Shown: positions 19,022 to 30,670 of the stretch, one piece after another
Layout: each line of letters starts with the position of its first letter
How positions within the stretch are numbered: the stretch's first letter is position 1
Assembly: GCF_001890385.1 (NCBI RefSeq)
Contig: NZ_CP018221.1
Span: forward strand, 2,901,501 to 2,965,500
Direction: 5' to 3'
DNA length: 64,000 bases
From: Tardibacter chloracetimidivorans
GTDB lineage: Bacteria > Pseudomonadota > Alphaproteobacteria > Sphingomonadales > Sphingomonadaceae
The notes under the pieces: model-generated
Seen by the model: the letters and a program-made list of their open reading frames with translations, nothing else
What the model was told of the DNA's origin: nothing
Database searches by the model: none
Translations under genes and position numbers: made by a program

Positions 19022-19567
19022 GTGAAGACACTCACATTGTTGAGACATGCAAAATCGGGCTGGGACGATCCAGTCGAGCGAGATTTCGACCGGCCGCTGA
19101 ACGCCAAGGGACGCCGCGCCGCAGCCACCGTGGGGCGGCATATGCGATCGCTCGACATGCACTTCGATCAGGTGACCGCGTCTCCGGCGGCGCGGGTGAA
19201 GGAGACGCTGGAAAGCGTCGAGACCGGCTATGGCGCGCCGCTGGATCCGCATTTCGACAGGCGCATCTATCTGGCATCGGCCGAGACGCTTCTGGACGTT
19301 ATTCACGACACGCCCGACAATGCCGACACGCTGCTGCTGGTCGGGCACAATCCAGGGCTTGAGGAGCTGGTGCTGTTGCTGGTCCCCGACCGCGAGGAAG
19401 ACGGCGAGCGCGACAAGGTGGAGGAGAAATATCCTACCGCCTCGATCGCCCAGATCACCCTTGACGTGCCCAACTGGCGCGCGGTGCAGCCGGGCGGCGG
19501 CGCGCTGAGCCGCTTCATTCGGCCCCGCGATCTCGACCCCGCGCTTGGCCCGGAGAAAAATCACTGA
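19022..19567 (+). CDS. Histidine phosphatase family protein (SixA-like)
   Basis: A 181-residue member of the RHG phosphatase superfamily. The catalytic motif LLRHAKSGW has Arg8-His9, and a second His is in LLVGHNPGLEEL. SixA-like proteins are small and dephosphorylate phosphohistidine domains, but the substrate here is unknown. The start is GTG 19022. Its stop overlaps the start of the nitronate monooxygenase gene by one base (TGATG), so the two are coupled. Confidence 0.85.
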   Translation: MKTLTLLRHAKSGWDDPVERDFDRPLNAKGRRAAATVGRHMRSLDMHFDQVTASPAARVKETLESVETGYGAPLDPHFDRRIYLASAETLLDVIHDTPDNADTLLLVGHNPGLEELVLLLVPDREEDGERDKVEEKYPTASIAQITLDVPNWRAVQPGGGALSRFIRPRDLDPALGPEKNH

Positions 19568-20529
19568 TGCGACATCCGACAACGACGGCCCTTCGGTCCC
19601 GGCTACGGCTGCCGGTGATCGGTTCGCCCATGTTCATCATCTCCTGTCCCGATCTGGTGATCGCGCAGTGCAAGGCCGGAATTGTCGGCTCCGTGCCCGC
19701 GCTCAATGCACGGCCGCAATCGCTCCTCGACGAATGGCTGCATCGCATATCCGAGGAACTGGCCGATCACGACGCCGCCAATCCGGATCGACCGTCAGCC
19801 CCCTTTGCGGTGAACCAGATCGTCCACCGCTCCAACGAGCGGCTGGACGCGGACATGGCCGTGATCGAAAAGCACCGGGTCCCTATCGTCATCACCTCGC
19901 TTGGCGCGCGAACGGATGTGAATGATGCGGTTCATGGCTGGGGCGGCGTCACCTTTCATGACGTCATCAACCGCCAATTCGCGGCCAAGGCGGTGGAAAA
20001 AGGCGCCGATGGGCTGATTGCGGTGGCAGCCGGCGCGGGCGGCCATGCCGGCACCCAGTCGGCCTTCGCGCTGATCCAGGAAATCCGCCAGTTCTTCGAT
20101 GGCCCGCTCGCCCTGTCGGGTTCCATTGCCAACGGCGGCGCGGTGCTGGCGGCCGAGGCCATGGGTGCGGATTTCGCCTATGTCGGTTCGGCCTTCATCG
20201 CGACCGACGAGGCCAATGCGTCCGACGCCTACAAGCAGGCGATCGTAGACGGCGCGGCGGCCGACATCGTCTACACCAGCTATTTCACCGGCGTTCATGG
20301 CAATTATCTGAAACCGTCGATCCGCGCCGCCGGAATGGACCCCGACGCCCTGCCGGACGCCGACCCTTCAAAGATGAACTTCGCGGGCGAAGGGCAGGCA
20401 AAGGCGTGGAAAGAAATCTGGGGTTGCGGCCAGGGCATCGGCGCGGTCACGGCCGTTCAGCCCGCGGCCGCCTTCATCGATCGTCTGGCAGATGAATACG
20501 CCGCCGCCAGGGCGAGGGTCTGCAACTGA
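19567..20529 (+). CDS. Nitronate monooxygenase (2-nitropropane dioxygenase family)
   Basis: A 320-residue FMN-dependent TIM-barrel enzyme. Features are the N-terminal LPVIGSPMFIIS segment, the glycine-rich AAGAGGHAG loop at about 155-163 that contains a class-typical His, and the GSIANGGAVLAAEAMGADFAYVGSAF phosphate-binding region. Such enzymes oxidise alkyl nitronates, but related barrels act on other substrates, so the exact reaction is inferred. It converges on sufA with nine bases between the stops. Confidence 0.85.
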   Translation: MRHPTTTALRSRLRLPVIGSPMFIISCPDLVIAQCKAGIVGSVPALNARPQSLLDEWLHRISEELADHDAANPDRPSAPFAVNQIVHRSNERLDADMAVIEKHRVPIVITSLGARTDVNDAVHGWGGVTFHDVINRQFAAKAVEKGADGLIAVAAGAGGHAGTQSAFALIQEIRQFFDGPLALSGSIANGGAVLAAEAMGADFAYVGSAFIATDEANASDAYKQAIVDGAAADIVYTSYFTGVHGNYLKPSIRAAGMDPDALPDADPSKMNFAGEGQAKAWKEIWGCGQGIGAVTAVQPAAAFIDRLADEYAAARARVCN

Positions 20530-20538
20530 TGCGGCGTG

Positions 20539-20892
20539 TCAGACTGTGAAGCTTTCGCCGCAGCCGCACATGCCCTTGGCGTTGGGATTGTCGAACACGA
20601 ATCCGGCGGTGAAATCGTCCTCGCGCCAGTCCATCGTCGATCCGATCAGATAAAGCAGCGAACCGGCGTCGACGAACAATATGCCGCCCGGGGTTTCAAT
20701 CCGCTCGTCCATCGGGCTGGCGTCCGCCAGATAATCCACCGAATAGGCAAGGCCGGAACAGCCGCGCTTGGGCGTCGAAAGGCGTACGCCCACCGTCCCT
20801 TCGGGGGCTTTGGCCATCAGCTCGCGAATCCGTTCGGTGGCGTTCGGAGTCACGTTCAGGGCGGCCGGTCGGGCGCGGGTCGTGGTGCTCAT
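20539..20892 (-). CDS. sufA: A-type Fe-S carrier protein (SufA/IscA/ErpA family)
   Basis: A 117-residue protein with the three conserved cysteines of A-type carriers: one in KRGCSGLAY and two in the C-terminal GMCGCGESF. It receives clusters from the SufBCD scaffold and delivers them to apoproteins. It is the last gene of the suf operon. ATG 20892 overlaps the sufT stop by one base (TGATG). Confidence 0.93.
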   Translation of the reverse strand: MSTTTRARPAALNVTPNATERIRELMAKAPEGTVGVRLSTPKRGCSGLAYSVDYLADASPMDERIETPGGILFVDAGSLLYLIGSTMDWREDDFTAGFVFDNPNAKGMCGCGESFTV

Positions 20893-21353
20893 CACAGCAT
20901 TCCCAGTTCGAGTTTCGCTTCCTCGGACATCTTCTGCGGGTCCCAGGGCGGGTCCCACACCAGATTGACCTCGGCATGGCCGACGCCCGGCACCGCGCCC
21001 ACCCGCAATTCCACTTCGCCCGGCATGGATTCGGCGACCGGGCAATGCGGCGTCGTGAGCGTCATGGTGACGACGGCATGGGCGTCATCGTCGATCTCAA
21101 GTCCATATATAAGACCTAGGTCATAGATATTCACGGGTATCTCGGGATCATAGATTTCCTTCAGCGCCGTGATCACCGCCTCATAGAGTTCGCCGCCCGG
21201 CTCATTTCCGGTCAGCGCCTCCGCCTTTTGCGTGAGGAAACCCTCCAGATAATCCGGCCTGCGATCTGCGCGGGGGTCCACCTGCGGCCGTTCCGGCTTT
21301 GCCGGAGCCGCATCGACTTCCTCCACGGTGAACTTGCCCGTTTCGTCGTTCAT
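20892..21353 (-). CDS. sufT: SUF system Fe-S assembly protein SufT (DUF59/MIP18 family)
   Basis: A 153-residue protein. The C-terminal 100 residues are a DUF59 domain with IYDPEIPVNIYDLGLIY and the TTPHCPVAE motif, whose Cys is conserved in MIP18-like proteins. The first 40 residues are a charged, proline-rich extension. SufT helps maturation of Fe-S proteins. Four-base overlap with sufS and one-base overlap with sufA place it firmly in the operon. Confidence 0.93.
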   Translation of the reverse strand: MNDETGKFTVEEVDAAPAKPERPQVDPRADRRPDYLEGFLTQKAEALTGNEPGGELYEAVITALKEIYDPEIPVNIYDLGLIYGLEIDDDAHAVVTMTLTTPHCPVAESMPGEVELRVGAVPGVGHAEVNLVWDPPWDPQKMSEEAKLELGML

Positions 21354-22564
21354 CCGAATATCCTGCTTACCTTCTCGATGCCGCGGACCAGCGCCTCGAC
21401 ATCGCTTTCGTCATTGTAGATGCCGAAGCTCGCACGAGCGGTCGCCGGCACGCCCAGATGCTCCATCAGCGGTTGGGCGCAATGGTGCCCGGCGCGGATC
21501 GCCACGCCCGCCTCGTCCAATATGGTGCCGACGTCATGCGGATGCGCGCCGTCGACCGCAAAGCTGACGATGCCGGCCGCGTTCTCCGGCCCGAACAGGC
21601 GCACGGAGTTGATCCGCGACAGCCTTTCCCGCGCCAGCCGCACCAGCGCGGTCTCATGCTCGATCATCAGGTCCATGCCGATGCCCTCGACATAGTCGAT
21701 CGCGGCGTGAAGCCCGATCGCGCCGATGATGTGCGGCGTGCCCGCCTCGAACCGCGCGGGCGGCGGGGCATAGCTGGTGCGCGCGAAGGTCACCTGGTCG
21801 ATCATCGCGCCGCCGCCCTGCCACGGCGGCATGCCGTCCAATATGTCGGGCCTTGCCCACAGCACGCCGATGCCGGTCGGGCCATAGAGCTTGTGTGCCG
21901 AAAACACGTAGAAGTCGCAATCGAGCGCCGCCATGTCGAGCTTCATGCGGGGCGCGGCCTGGCAGCCGTCGAGCAGCAGCTTTGCACCAACCGCATGCGC
22001 CAGATCGGCGGCGCGTCGGGCGTCCAGCACCGATCCAAGCACGTTTGACACATGGGCCAGCGCCACAAGCCTGTGCGCGGGGGTCAGCATTGCCGCCATT
22101 GCGTCGAGGTCGATCTTGCCGTCCGCCGTCAGCGGGGCGACGTCGATCTCGATGCCGGTCCGGTCGCGGATCAACTGCCACGGCACGATGTTGCTGTGAT
22201 GCTCCAGCACCGACAGCATGATCCGGTCGCCGGGCTTCAGATGGGTGACGCCCCAGCTTTGCGCGACAAGGTTGATCGCTTCGGTCGCGCCGCGCACGAA
22301 GACGATTTCATCGGGGGAATCGGCGCCGATGAACGCCGCGACGCGCGCCCGCGCCCGCTCATAAGCTACCGTCATGTCGGCAGAACGTGTGTAGACGCCA
22401 CGATGGACCGTCGCATAGTCGCGCGCATAGCCCTGCGCTATGGCATCGACCACCGGCTGCGGCTTTTGCGCCGTGGCGGCGGTGTCCAGATAGCTCCAGC
22501 CATCGGGGATCGCCGGAAAATCGGCCCGGCGGTTGATCTTCAGCAGGGTTTCGGTCGCGGTCAT
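21350..22564 (-). CDS. sufS: Cysteine desulfurase SufS
   Basis: A 404-residue PLP enzyme releasing sulfur from cysteine for cluster assembly. The PLP lysine is in FSAHKLYGPTGIG and the persulfide-carrying cysteine in RAGHHCAQPLM, a type II (SufS) loop. ATG 22564 overlaps the sufD stop (ATGA), and this coupling favours it over GTG or ATG codons a few residues upstream. No sufE is encoded in the window. Confidence 0.95.
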   Translation of the reverse strand: MTATETLLKINRRADFPAIPDGWSYLDTAATAQKPQPVVDAIAQGYARDYATVHRGVYTRSADMTVAYERARARVAAFIGADSPDEIVFVRGATEAINLVAQSWGVTHLKPGDRIMLSVLEHHSNIVPWQLIRDRTGIEIDVAPLTADGKIDLDAMAAMLTPAHRLVALAHVSNVLGSVLDARRAADLAHAVGAKLLLDGCQAAPRMKLDMAALDCDFYVFSAHKLYGPTGIGVLWARPDILDGMPPWQGGGAMIDQVTFARTSYAPPPARFEAGTPHIIGAIGLHAAIDYVEGIGMDLMIEHETALVRLARERLSRINSVRLFGPENAAGIVSFAVDGAHPHDVGTILDEAGVAIRAGHHCAQPLMEHLGVPATARASFGIYNDESDVEALVRGIEKVSRIFG

Positions 22565-23645
22565 GCCGCGCCTCCCAGCCACTCGTCGGCGTCCCCCTTG
22601 AAGGCCTCGCGCGCCTGCTCCTCGCCGATCCGGTCCAGCGCGTCGGCGATGAACGCGCGGGTCAGCAGCGCGCGCGCGTCAAGCGGAGGAACGCCACGGG
22701 CGGAGAGATAGAAGAGCGCGTCCCGGCTCAACTCGCCCACCGTCGCGCCATGGGCGCATTTCACGTCGTCGGCGAAAATCTCAAGCTCGGGCTTGAGGTT
22801 GATGGTGGCCGTGCGCTCCATCAGCAGCCCTTTCAGCGATTGCTCGGCGTCGGTCTTCTGCGCCTGCCGCGCAACCTCGACACGCGCCGCAACGCTCGCC
22901 GTCGCCTGATCCGCCGCCACCATCCGCCACGTCTGGCGGCTCATCCCTTCGGGGCTTGCATGGCGCAGCACGACATTGGCGTCATGACGCTGCTTGCCTC
23001 TTGCCAGCAGAGCGCCGCCGATCTCGGCGAAAGCGCCTTCGCCCGCCAGCTCGGACCGGACATCTATCCGGCTGTCGGCCCCGCCCGCGCCGAGGAAGCT
23101 GGTGTAAAGGCTCGCCCCCTCGGCCAGTTCCGCGCGCTCGGTCATGCTTTGAAAGCCGCTGCCGCCCAGCAGCCGCACGGCGCGCATCGCCCGCGCGCTC
23201 CTGCCAAGGCGGATGGCGGTCAGCCGGTTCACCCAGCCTTCGCCCGCATAGGTTTCGATGATGCTCGCCTGCGCATCGTCGTCCATGTCGATGCGCGCCG
23301 CCAGATGGTTCGTCCCGCCGGTGGACAGGTGGACGATCTCCACCGGCGCGCCGGGCGCATGGTCGCGGCCCAGCGCCAGCCGCCAGCCCTTGCCTTCCGC
23401 CAGCCTTCCCAGCGGGTGATCGCCCGCCGATGCGTCAATTGCGCCTACGGTGACCGGGCCGGGGCTGCTGCTGTCCGCCTGATAGACGCCGTCGACGAAC
23501 AGGAGACGCGGCCCGCCGCAACCGAGGAAGAACCCGCTCGCATCGCCTGCGCTGCCGCTCGGCTGCGTCTCGGCGAGCGCGGGCAGTGCGGCAAGGTCGC
23601 TCCAGCGCCATGCCTCTTCGCGGGTGGACGGGAGGGTGAGCAGGG

Positions 23646-23649
<4 letters not shown>
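22561..23649 (-). CDS. sufD: Fe-S assembly scaffold subunit SufD
   Basis: A 362-residue beta-helix protein. The C-terminal half has the SufB/SufD core with KCAHGATVGELSRDALFYLSARG, including the conserved Cys and His region used for cluster building at the SufB-SufD interface. The N-terminal region is divergent, as is usual for SufD. It overlaps sufC and sufS by four bases each. Confidence 0.94.
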
Positions 23650-24390
<741 letters not shown>

Positions 24391-24404
<14 letters not shown>

Positions 24405-24794
24405 TGTTTCCATTCTCGTCGGAGAGCTTGCGCACCGTTGCTTCGGCAAGCACTTTTTCCCGAAGCGTCTCCTCGAGGTTGAGGACGGACTGTTCGGCGG
24501 TGAGCCGCGAGGACGCCTCGGGTTCGCTCGGATTGCCGATGCGGCGGAAGCGCAGCACGTCGGCGAGCAGCGCCTCGCGCATCGACCGGCAATTGGCGAA
24601 GGCCTCGTCTGCCAGGGTGGAGGCCAGGCGGTCCTTGATCTCCATGCTCTTGATCGCGCCAAGAACGCATTCGCCATAGGCGATGCTTTGCGCGTTGATG
24701 GATTCGCGGACCATGTTGCCGTCCGGCGGCGGCGGCGCTTCGGTGGCCGACCCGCATGCGGCAAGAGCCAGCGGCAGCGCGAGCAGCAGCTTTT

Positions 24795-24798
<4 letters not shown>
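24391..24798 (-). CDS. Small lipoprotein embedded in the suf operon
   Basis: A 135-residue protein with a lipoprotein signal: basic MKK, hydrophobic core, and LAAC lipobox with Cys15. The mature part is mainly charged helix with two further cysteines in the segment from about residue 44 to 70. It overlaps sufB upstream (ATGA) and sufC downstream, so it is co-translated with the scaffold genes. I do not recognise a family. A lipid-anchored periplasmic protein has no obvious role in cytosolic Fe-S assembly, which makes the position notable. Confidence 0.7.
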
Positions 24799-26260
<1,462 letters not shown>

Positions 26261-26264
<4 letters not shown>

Positions 26265-26674
26265 TGAACCACTCCATGGGCGAGGCTTTCAAGACTGACG
26301 CCCGCCAGCGCCCCGCGTATCGCTCCGTTGACCGCGGGCCAGTGCGACCGAACCCGGCATCCTGTTTCAAGCCCGCAATCATGCCGGCCCTGATCGACGC
26401 ACGCCGTCATCGCAATCGGTCCGTCGACCGCCTCGACGATATCGGCAAGGCTGATGCTGTCGGCGGCGCGCGCCAGCACAAACCCGCCGCCGCTGCCGCG
26501 CGCGGACCCGAGCAGCCCGGACTGTGCCAGCCGCCCCATCAGCTTCTGGACCGTGGGCAGGGGGACGCCGGTCTGCTCGGCGACAAGCGCCGCCGACAGC
26601 CTTGTGCCGGGTTCGGCACGCGCGGCAGCGGACATCACCACCACTGCATAATCGGCAAGACTGGTCAGGCGCAC
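26261..26674 (-). CDS. Rrf2-family transcriptional regulator of the suf operon (IscR-like)
   Basis: A 137-residue winged helix-turn-helix protein beginning [14 protein letters not shown], with the recognition helix in the [19 protein letters not shown] region. Three cysteines (Cys92, Cys100, Cys106) match the Fe-S-binding triad of Rrf2 sensors, though spaced CX7CX5C rather than the CX5CX5C of IscR. It is the first gene of the suf operon and is preceded by a palindrome, so it most likely senses Fe-S status and represses its own operon. Confidence 0.9.
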
Positions 26675-26701
26675 CGGGGCAACTCCAATCGCGATCCTAA
26701 T

Positions 26702-26720
26702 TCGGACCGATTCGTTCCGA
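26702..26720. promoter_or_regulatory. Candidate operator before the suf regulator
   Basis: A 19-bp imperfect palindrome, on the plus strand TCGGACCGATTCGTTCCGA, with only the central and two flanking pairs mismatched. It ends 28 bases before the regulator start on the minus strand, in a stretch more AT-rich than its surroundings. It is the obvious candidate for binding by the Rrf2 protein. Confidence 0.55.
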
Positions 26721-26764
26721 TTGGCACTTGGGGTCTCGGCGCGCCGGGGTCAACCCCCGCCGGA

Positions 26765-27610
26765 TCAGGTTTTCAGGGTCAGCGGCGACACCAGCCCGCT
26801 GATCCTGCGCCGCGCCGTCATCAGACGGGTGAGGGGCGTGGGCACAAGCTGGAACTGGCGCGGGGTCTGTCCTGTAAAGCGCTTGAACTCGCGGATGAAG
26901 TGGGACTGGTCGTAAAAGGCGTCGCCCATAAGGTCCTGCCAGTCGACACCCTCATCGGAAAGGCTGGAAGCGATTCTGAGCGCGCGGTACTTGCGGGCGA
27001 GCAGCTTTGGCGGCGCACCATAGATGCGGTTGGTCAGCCGCTCGACCTGGCGCCCGGAAAGACCGGTTTCGGCGATCAGCGTATCGACATTGGGTGATAT
27101 GTCGCCCATCAGCCATTCGTTGGTGGCATGGATGAACCATTCGAGCGGGCGGTCGCGCGGCTGCTGGACCAGGCTGCGCATCGAAAGATCGGCGATTCCG
27201 ATCATGTTATCAAAGCTTTGGCTGTGGCGCAGGATGTCGAGCATGTCCTCGGCGAAAGTGCCGAGAACAGCGCGCGCATCCTCGACAAGGTCGGTCATTT
27301 CCGCAGCGCTGCCGCCGATGATCGCGTTCCAGCCCGCAGGCAGCAGGCCGATGCCGAACACGACAAGCGGTCCCTTGGCAGTGATGCGGGTGGCGGACGT
27401 CGTTGGGCCGGTCACCATCGCTTCCGGGCATTTCGCTTTGGATCCGTCGCCGAAAGTATAGTGGCCACTGCCGGAAAGCATGAACCTGATCTGTGGAAGA
27501 TCGGCCCGAGTACTGTCGGCAATATCGGAAAGATCAGCGCGAAACAGATAATAAGTAGAGATAAACTCTCGTAGTTCAGGTGCAGGCGCAGCATAGCGTA
27601 GCGACAACAT
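26765..27610 (-). CDS. AraC-family transcriptional regulator
   Basis: A 281-residue protein. The C-terminal third is an AraC/XylS DNA-binding domain: one helix-turn-helix around TLIAETGLSGRQVERLTNRIYG and the second ending in AFYDQSHFIREFKRFTGQTPRQF, the family signature. The N-terminal 150 residues would be the effector domain and are not recognised. The frame continues upstream without protein-like composition, so ATG 27610 is used. No clear target operon is adjacent. Confidence 0.85.
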   Translation of the reverse strand: MLSLRYAAPAPELREFISTYYLFRADLSDIADSTRADLPQIRFMLSGSGHYTFGDGSKAKCPEAMVTGPTTSATRITAKGPLVVFGIGLLPAGWNAIIGGSAAEMTDLVEDARAVLGTFAEDMLDILRHSQSFDNMIGIADLSMRSLVQQPRDRPLEWFIHATNEWLMGDISPNVDTLIAETGLSGRQVERLTNRIYGAPPKLLARKYRALRIASSLSDEGVDWQDLMGDAFYDQSHFIREFKRFTGQTPRQFQLVPTPLTRLMTARRRISGLVSPLTLKT

Positions 27611-27702
27611 TGCTGACTCGAGGGCCCCCGGCTTTACTGGAATGATCCATGCTAGCCGGGCCGCATGGGGCCAGTCCACCGAAAATTTGCTGATCTGGAA
27701 AC

Positions 27703-27736
27703 AAAAAGGCCCGACCGGCCGAAACCGGCCGGGCTT
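27703..27736 (-). terminator. Intrinsic terminator on the minus strand
   Basis: Stem of 27725-27736 with 27708-27718 (one bulge and one mismatch) around a 6-base loop, followed on the minus strand by TTTTT. There is no protein gene ending just upstream on this strand, so it must end a short RNA or a transcript started between this point and pyrD. Confidence 0.75.
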
Positions 27737-27800
27737 CAAGTTGTGAGGTTCCGTGGCGAAGCGCGAACGCTTCTTGACGGTCCCCTCGGGTCGCGCCCCG
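27703..27800 (-). ncRNA. Candidate structured small RNA with its own terminator
   Basis: Three hairpins follow one another on the minus strand. First comes a GGG/CCC hairpin at 27798-27788. Next is a CCGU/ACGG stem (27780-27777 with 27754-27751) enclosing a perfect 6-bp hairpin capped by a UUCG tetraloop (27773-27758). Last is a strong terminator stem ending in TTTTTGTTT. No reading frame with a start and ribosome-binding site fits. The 5' end is not defined; a TTGTCC about 30 bases upstream could belong to a promoter. No Rfam family was recognised by eye. Confidence 0.5.
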
Positions 27801-27933
27801 CTAATGGTGCAATGCAAGGTGTCGAGTCTTGGACAAATCCGACATCGGCCGTGAATTATTTGCATGCGGCGGCGCCGTTCGCGGAAAACGCGGGTTTTGA
27901 CCCATGGCCGACGGACTGCCATAGCTCCCCGCT

Positions 27934-28977
27934 GTGATGCCTTACCGTCTGATTCGCCCGCTTGTTTTCCGCTTCGACGCCGAACGGGCGCATGGCCTGA
28001 CCATCGCCGCGCTGAAGATGCTGCCCGAGACCGGGCTGCGGGAAACATCGCCGCGCCTGCGCACAAGTGTGGCGGGGCTGGATTTCCCGTCCCCGGTCGG
28101 GCTTGCGGCGGGTTTCGACAAGAACGCGGAGGTGCCGGACGCCATGCTCCGGCAGGGCTTCGGCTTTGTAGAGGTGGGCACGCTGACGCCCCGTCCGCAA
28201 CAGGGCAACCCCACGCCCCGGTTGTTCCGGCTGGCGGAGGACCGCGCGGTTATCAACCGAATGGGCTTCAACAACGGCGGGCAGGCAGCGGCGGCGCAGC
28301 GGCTCACGCGGCGGCTTGGCAGGCCCGGCATCGTCGGCGTCAATATCGGCGCGAACAAGGACTCGGACGATCGAATCGCCGACTATACCGAGGGCGCGCG
28401 GGCGATGGCTGGCCTCGCGAGCTATCTCACCGTCAACATTTCCTCGCCCAACACGCCGGGGTTGAGGGCGCTGCAATCGCGCGAGGCGCTGGACGAACTT
28501 CTGGACGGCGTCATGACGTCACGCGGAGCGGGTGGCCCGCCGGTGTTCCTGAAAGTCGCGCCCGATCTGGAGCCCGCCGATGTCGACGATATCGCGGGCG
28601 TCGCGATGGCGCGGAAGATCGATGCGCTGATCGTCTCGAACACGACGATCGACCGGCCGCGCGAACTCCGCTCTCCGCTTGCGGGTGAATCGGGCGGCTT
28701 GTCGGGCGCGCCGCTGAAAGGGCGCGCGCTGGAGATGCTGCGGCAGTTCCGGCGGGCCACGGGCGGCGCGCTTCCGCTTATCGGCGTCGGGGGTATCGGC
28801 TCGGCCGAAGACGCCTATGAGCGTATTCGCGCGGGCGCCAGCCTGGTGCAGCTTTACACCGCGCTTGTGTATGAGGGGCCGGGGCTGGTCCGAAGGATCA
28901 ATCAGGGACTTGCCCGGCTGCTGGAACGCGACGGGTTTGCAACCTTGGCCGATGCCGTGGGAACCGAAGAGAAATGA
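27934..28977 (+). CDS. pyrD: Dihydroorotate dehydrogenase (quinone), class 2
   Basis: A 347-residue FMN enzyme of pyrimidine synthesis that passes electrons to ubiquinone. The N-terminal amphipathic helix that contacts the membrane (FRFDAERAHGLTIAALKML) marks class 2. The core has GLAAGFDKNAEV, the catalytic-serine region NISSPNTPGLR, and the FMN phosphate site IGVGGIGSAEDAYERIRAGASLVQLYT. ATG 27934 is used, with an adjacent GTG at 27931. It overlaps ggt by four bases. Confidence 0.95.
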   Translation: MMPYRLIRPLVFRFDAERAHGLTIAALKMLPETGLRETSPRLRTSVAGLDFPSPVGLAAGFDKNAEVPDAMLRQGFGFVEVGTLTPRPQQGNPTPRLFRLAEDRAVINRMGFNNGGQAAAAQRLTRRLGRPGIVGVNIGANKDSDDRIADYTEGARAMAGLASYLTVNISSPNTPGLRALQSREALDELLDGVMTSRGAGGPPVFLKVAPDLEPADVDDIAGVAMARKIDALIVSNTTIDRPRELRSPLAGESGGLSGAPLKGRALEMLRQFRRATGGALPLIGVGGIGSAEDAYERIRAGASLVQLYTALVYEGPGLVRRINQGLARLLERDGFATLADAVGTEEK

Positions 28978-30650
28978 TGGTCCGACTTCTTCTTGTCCTC
29001 TCCCTGCTGGCGCTGCCGTTTCAGGCGGCCCTTGCCGAGGGGGGAATGGTTTCCGCCGCCGATCCGCGCGCGGCGGAGGCTGGGCGCGAGATGCTTCGCG
29101 AAGGCGGGTCCGCCGTGGATGCGGCCCTGGCCATGATGCTTGCGCTCACCGTGGTGGAGCCGCAGTCGTCCGGCATCGGCGGCGGCGGCTTTCTGGTCCA
29201 CCATGACGCCCGGAACGGCGGCGTCACCACCATCGACGGGCGCGAGGTGGCGCCCGCCGCCGCCACGGCGAACCGTTTTTTGAACGCCGATGGCACCAGG
29301 ATGGGATTCCGCGAGGCAGTCGCTGGCGGTCTGTCGGTCGGCGTTCCGGGAAATGTGCGGCTGATGGAAATGGCGCATGGGCGCTGGGGCAGGCTCAAAT
29401 GGTCGCGCCTGTTCAAGCCCGCGATCAAACTGGCCGACGACGGGTTCAAGATCACGCCGGCGCTCCACAAGCGTCTTGAGCAGATGAAAGTCGCGCTGCG
29501 CGACTTTCCCGCCATTCGCGCGCATTATTACGATGCGTCGGGTGCGCCCAAGCCGGTCGGCGCACGGATAAAGAATCCCGAACTGGCCCGTCTATTGAGG
29601 CATGTCGCCAAGCACGGCGCACCCGGCTTTTACCAGGGCTGGCCCGCGCGCAGGCTTTCATCCGCCGTTGCAACGGCTCCGCGCAATCCTTCCCAACTGA
29701 CCGAGGCCGATCTCATTGCCTATCGCGCGGAGGAGCGGCCTGCCGTCTGCGGCAGCTATCGCGGTTATCGGGTCTGCGGCATGGGTCCGCCATCGGCCGG
29801 GGGAATCGCGATCGTCCAGATGCTCGGAATGCTCGAGCGGTTCGATCTGAAGGCGCTTGGCCCCAATGACCCGCGAAGCTGGCACCTGATCTCAGAGGCG
29901 ATGCGCCTCGCCTATGCCGATCGCGACACCTATATCGCTGACCCCGGCTTTGTGCCCGTGCCTGTCGCGGGGCTGATCGATCCGGGGTACATCCGGGAAA
30001 GGTCGGCGCTGATCAGCATCGACTCGGTCATGGCCAAGGCGCTTCCCGGAAAGCCCCCGGGGGCTGGCGCGTGGCGCTATGCACCGGCGGCCGAAGTGCC
30101 TTCCACCACCAGCTTCGCCGCGGGCGACGGCGCTGGCAATCTCGTGGCCGTCACCTCCACGATCGAAGGCCCGTTCGGCAGCTTCCTGATGGCGAACGGC
30201 TTTCACCTGAACAACGAGCTGACCGATTTCAGCTTCGTGCCCGAGCGCGGCGGCCTGCCCGTCGCCAACCGCGTGGAGCCGGGAAAGCGGCCGCGCAGCG
30301 CCATGTCGCCAACCATCGTTCAGGGGCCTGACGGCAAGGCCATGCTTGCGCTTGGCTCGGCGGGCGGGCCTCGCATCATCATGCATGTCATGAAGACGCT
30401 GGTCGGCGTGCTCGATTGGGGGCTGCCGGTCGATCAGGCGATCGCTCTCCCGAATATCTTCCTGAGCGGCAACGCCATTCTGGTGGAGAAGGGAACGTCG
30501 CTCGAGGCCATGCGTGACCAGTTGACGGCGCTGGGCCACATCGTCACGCCCGCCGAGCTTGGATCGAAGGTGAATGCGGTCGAACGACGCGACGGCGCGT
30601 GGAAAGGCGGGGCCGACCCGCGCAGTGAAGGCGTCGCGCTCGCCGAGTGA
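28974..30650 (+). CDS. ggt: Gamma-glutamyltransferase, secreted precursor
   Basis: A 558-residue Ntn hydrolase. A Sec signal peptide spans about residues 1-21. The proenzyme cuts itself before the catalytic threonine; the best match is Thr378 in VPSTTSFAAGDGAGN. The small-subunit GSAGGPRII segment and the LNNELTDFSF block are intact. It would act on glutathione and other gamma-glutamyl compounds in the periplasm. The start lies in the pyrD stop (ATGATGG). Confidence 0.92.
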   Translation: MMVRLLLVLSLLALPFQAALAEGGMVSAADPRAAEAGREMLREGGSAVDAALAMMLALTVVEPQSSGIGGGGFLVHHDARNGGVTTIDGREVAPAAATANRFLNADGTRMGFREAVAGGLSVGVPGNVRLMEMAHGRWGRLKWSRLFKPAIKLADDGFKITPALHKRLEQMKVALRDFPAIRAHYYDASGAPKPVGARIKNPELARLLRHVAKHGAPGFYQGWPARRLSSAVATAPRNPSQLTEADLIAYRAEERPAVCGSYRGYRVCGMGPPSAGGIAIVQMLGMLERFDLKALGPNDPRSWHLISEAMRLAYADRDTYIADPGFVPVPVAGLIDPGYIRERSALISIDSVMAKALPGKPPGAGAWRYAPAAEVPSTTSFAAGDGAGNLVAVTSTIEGPFGSFLMANGFHLNNELTDFSFVPERGGLPVANRVEPGKRPRSAMSPTIVQGPDGKAMLALGSAGGPRIIMHVMKTLVGVLDWGLPVDQAIALPNIFLSGNAILVEKGTSLEAMRDQLTALGHIVTPAELGSKVNAVERRDGAWKGGADPRSEGVALAE

Positions 30651-30670
30651 CGCGGCGGGAGAGGAAGAGC

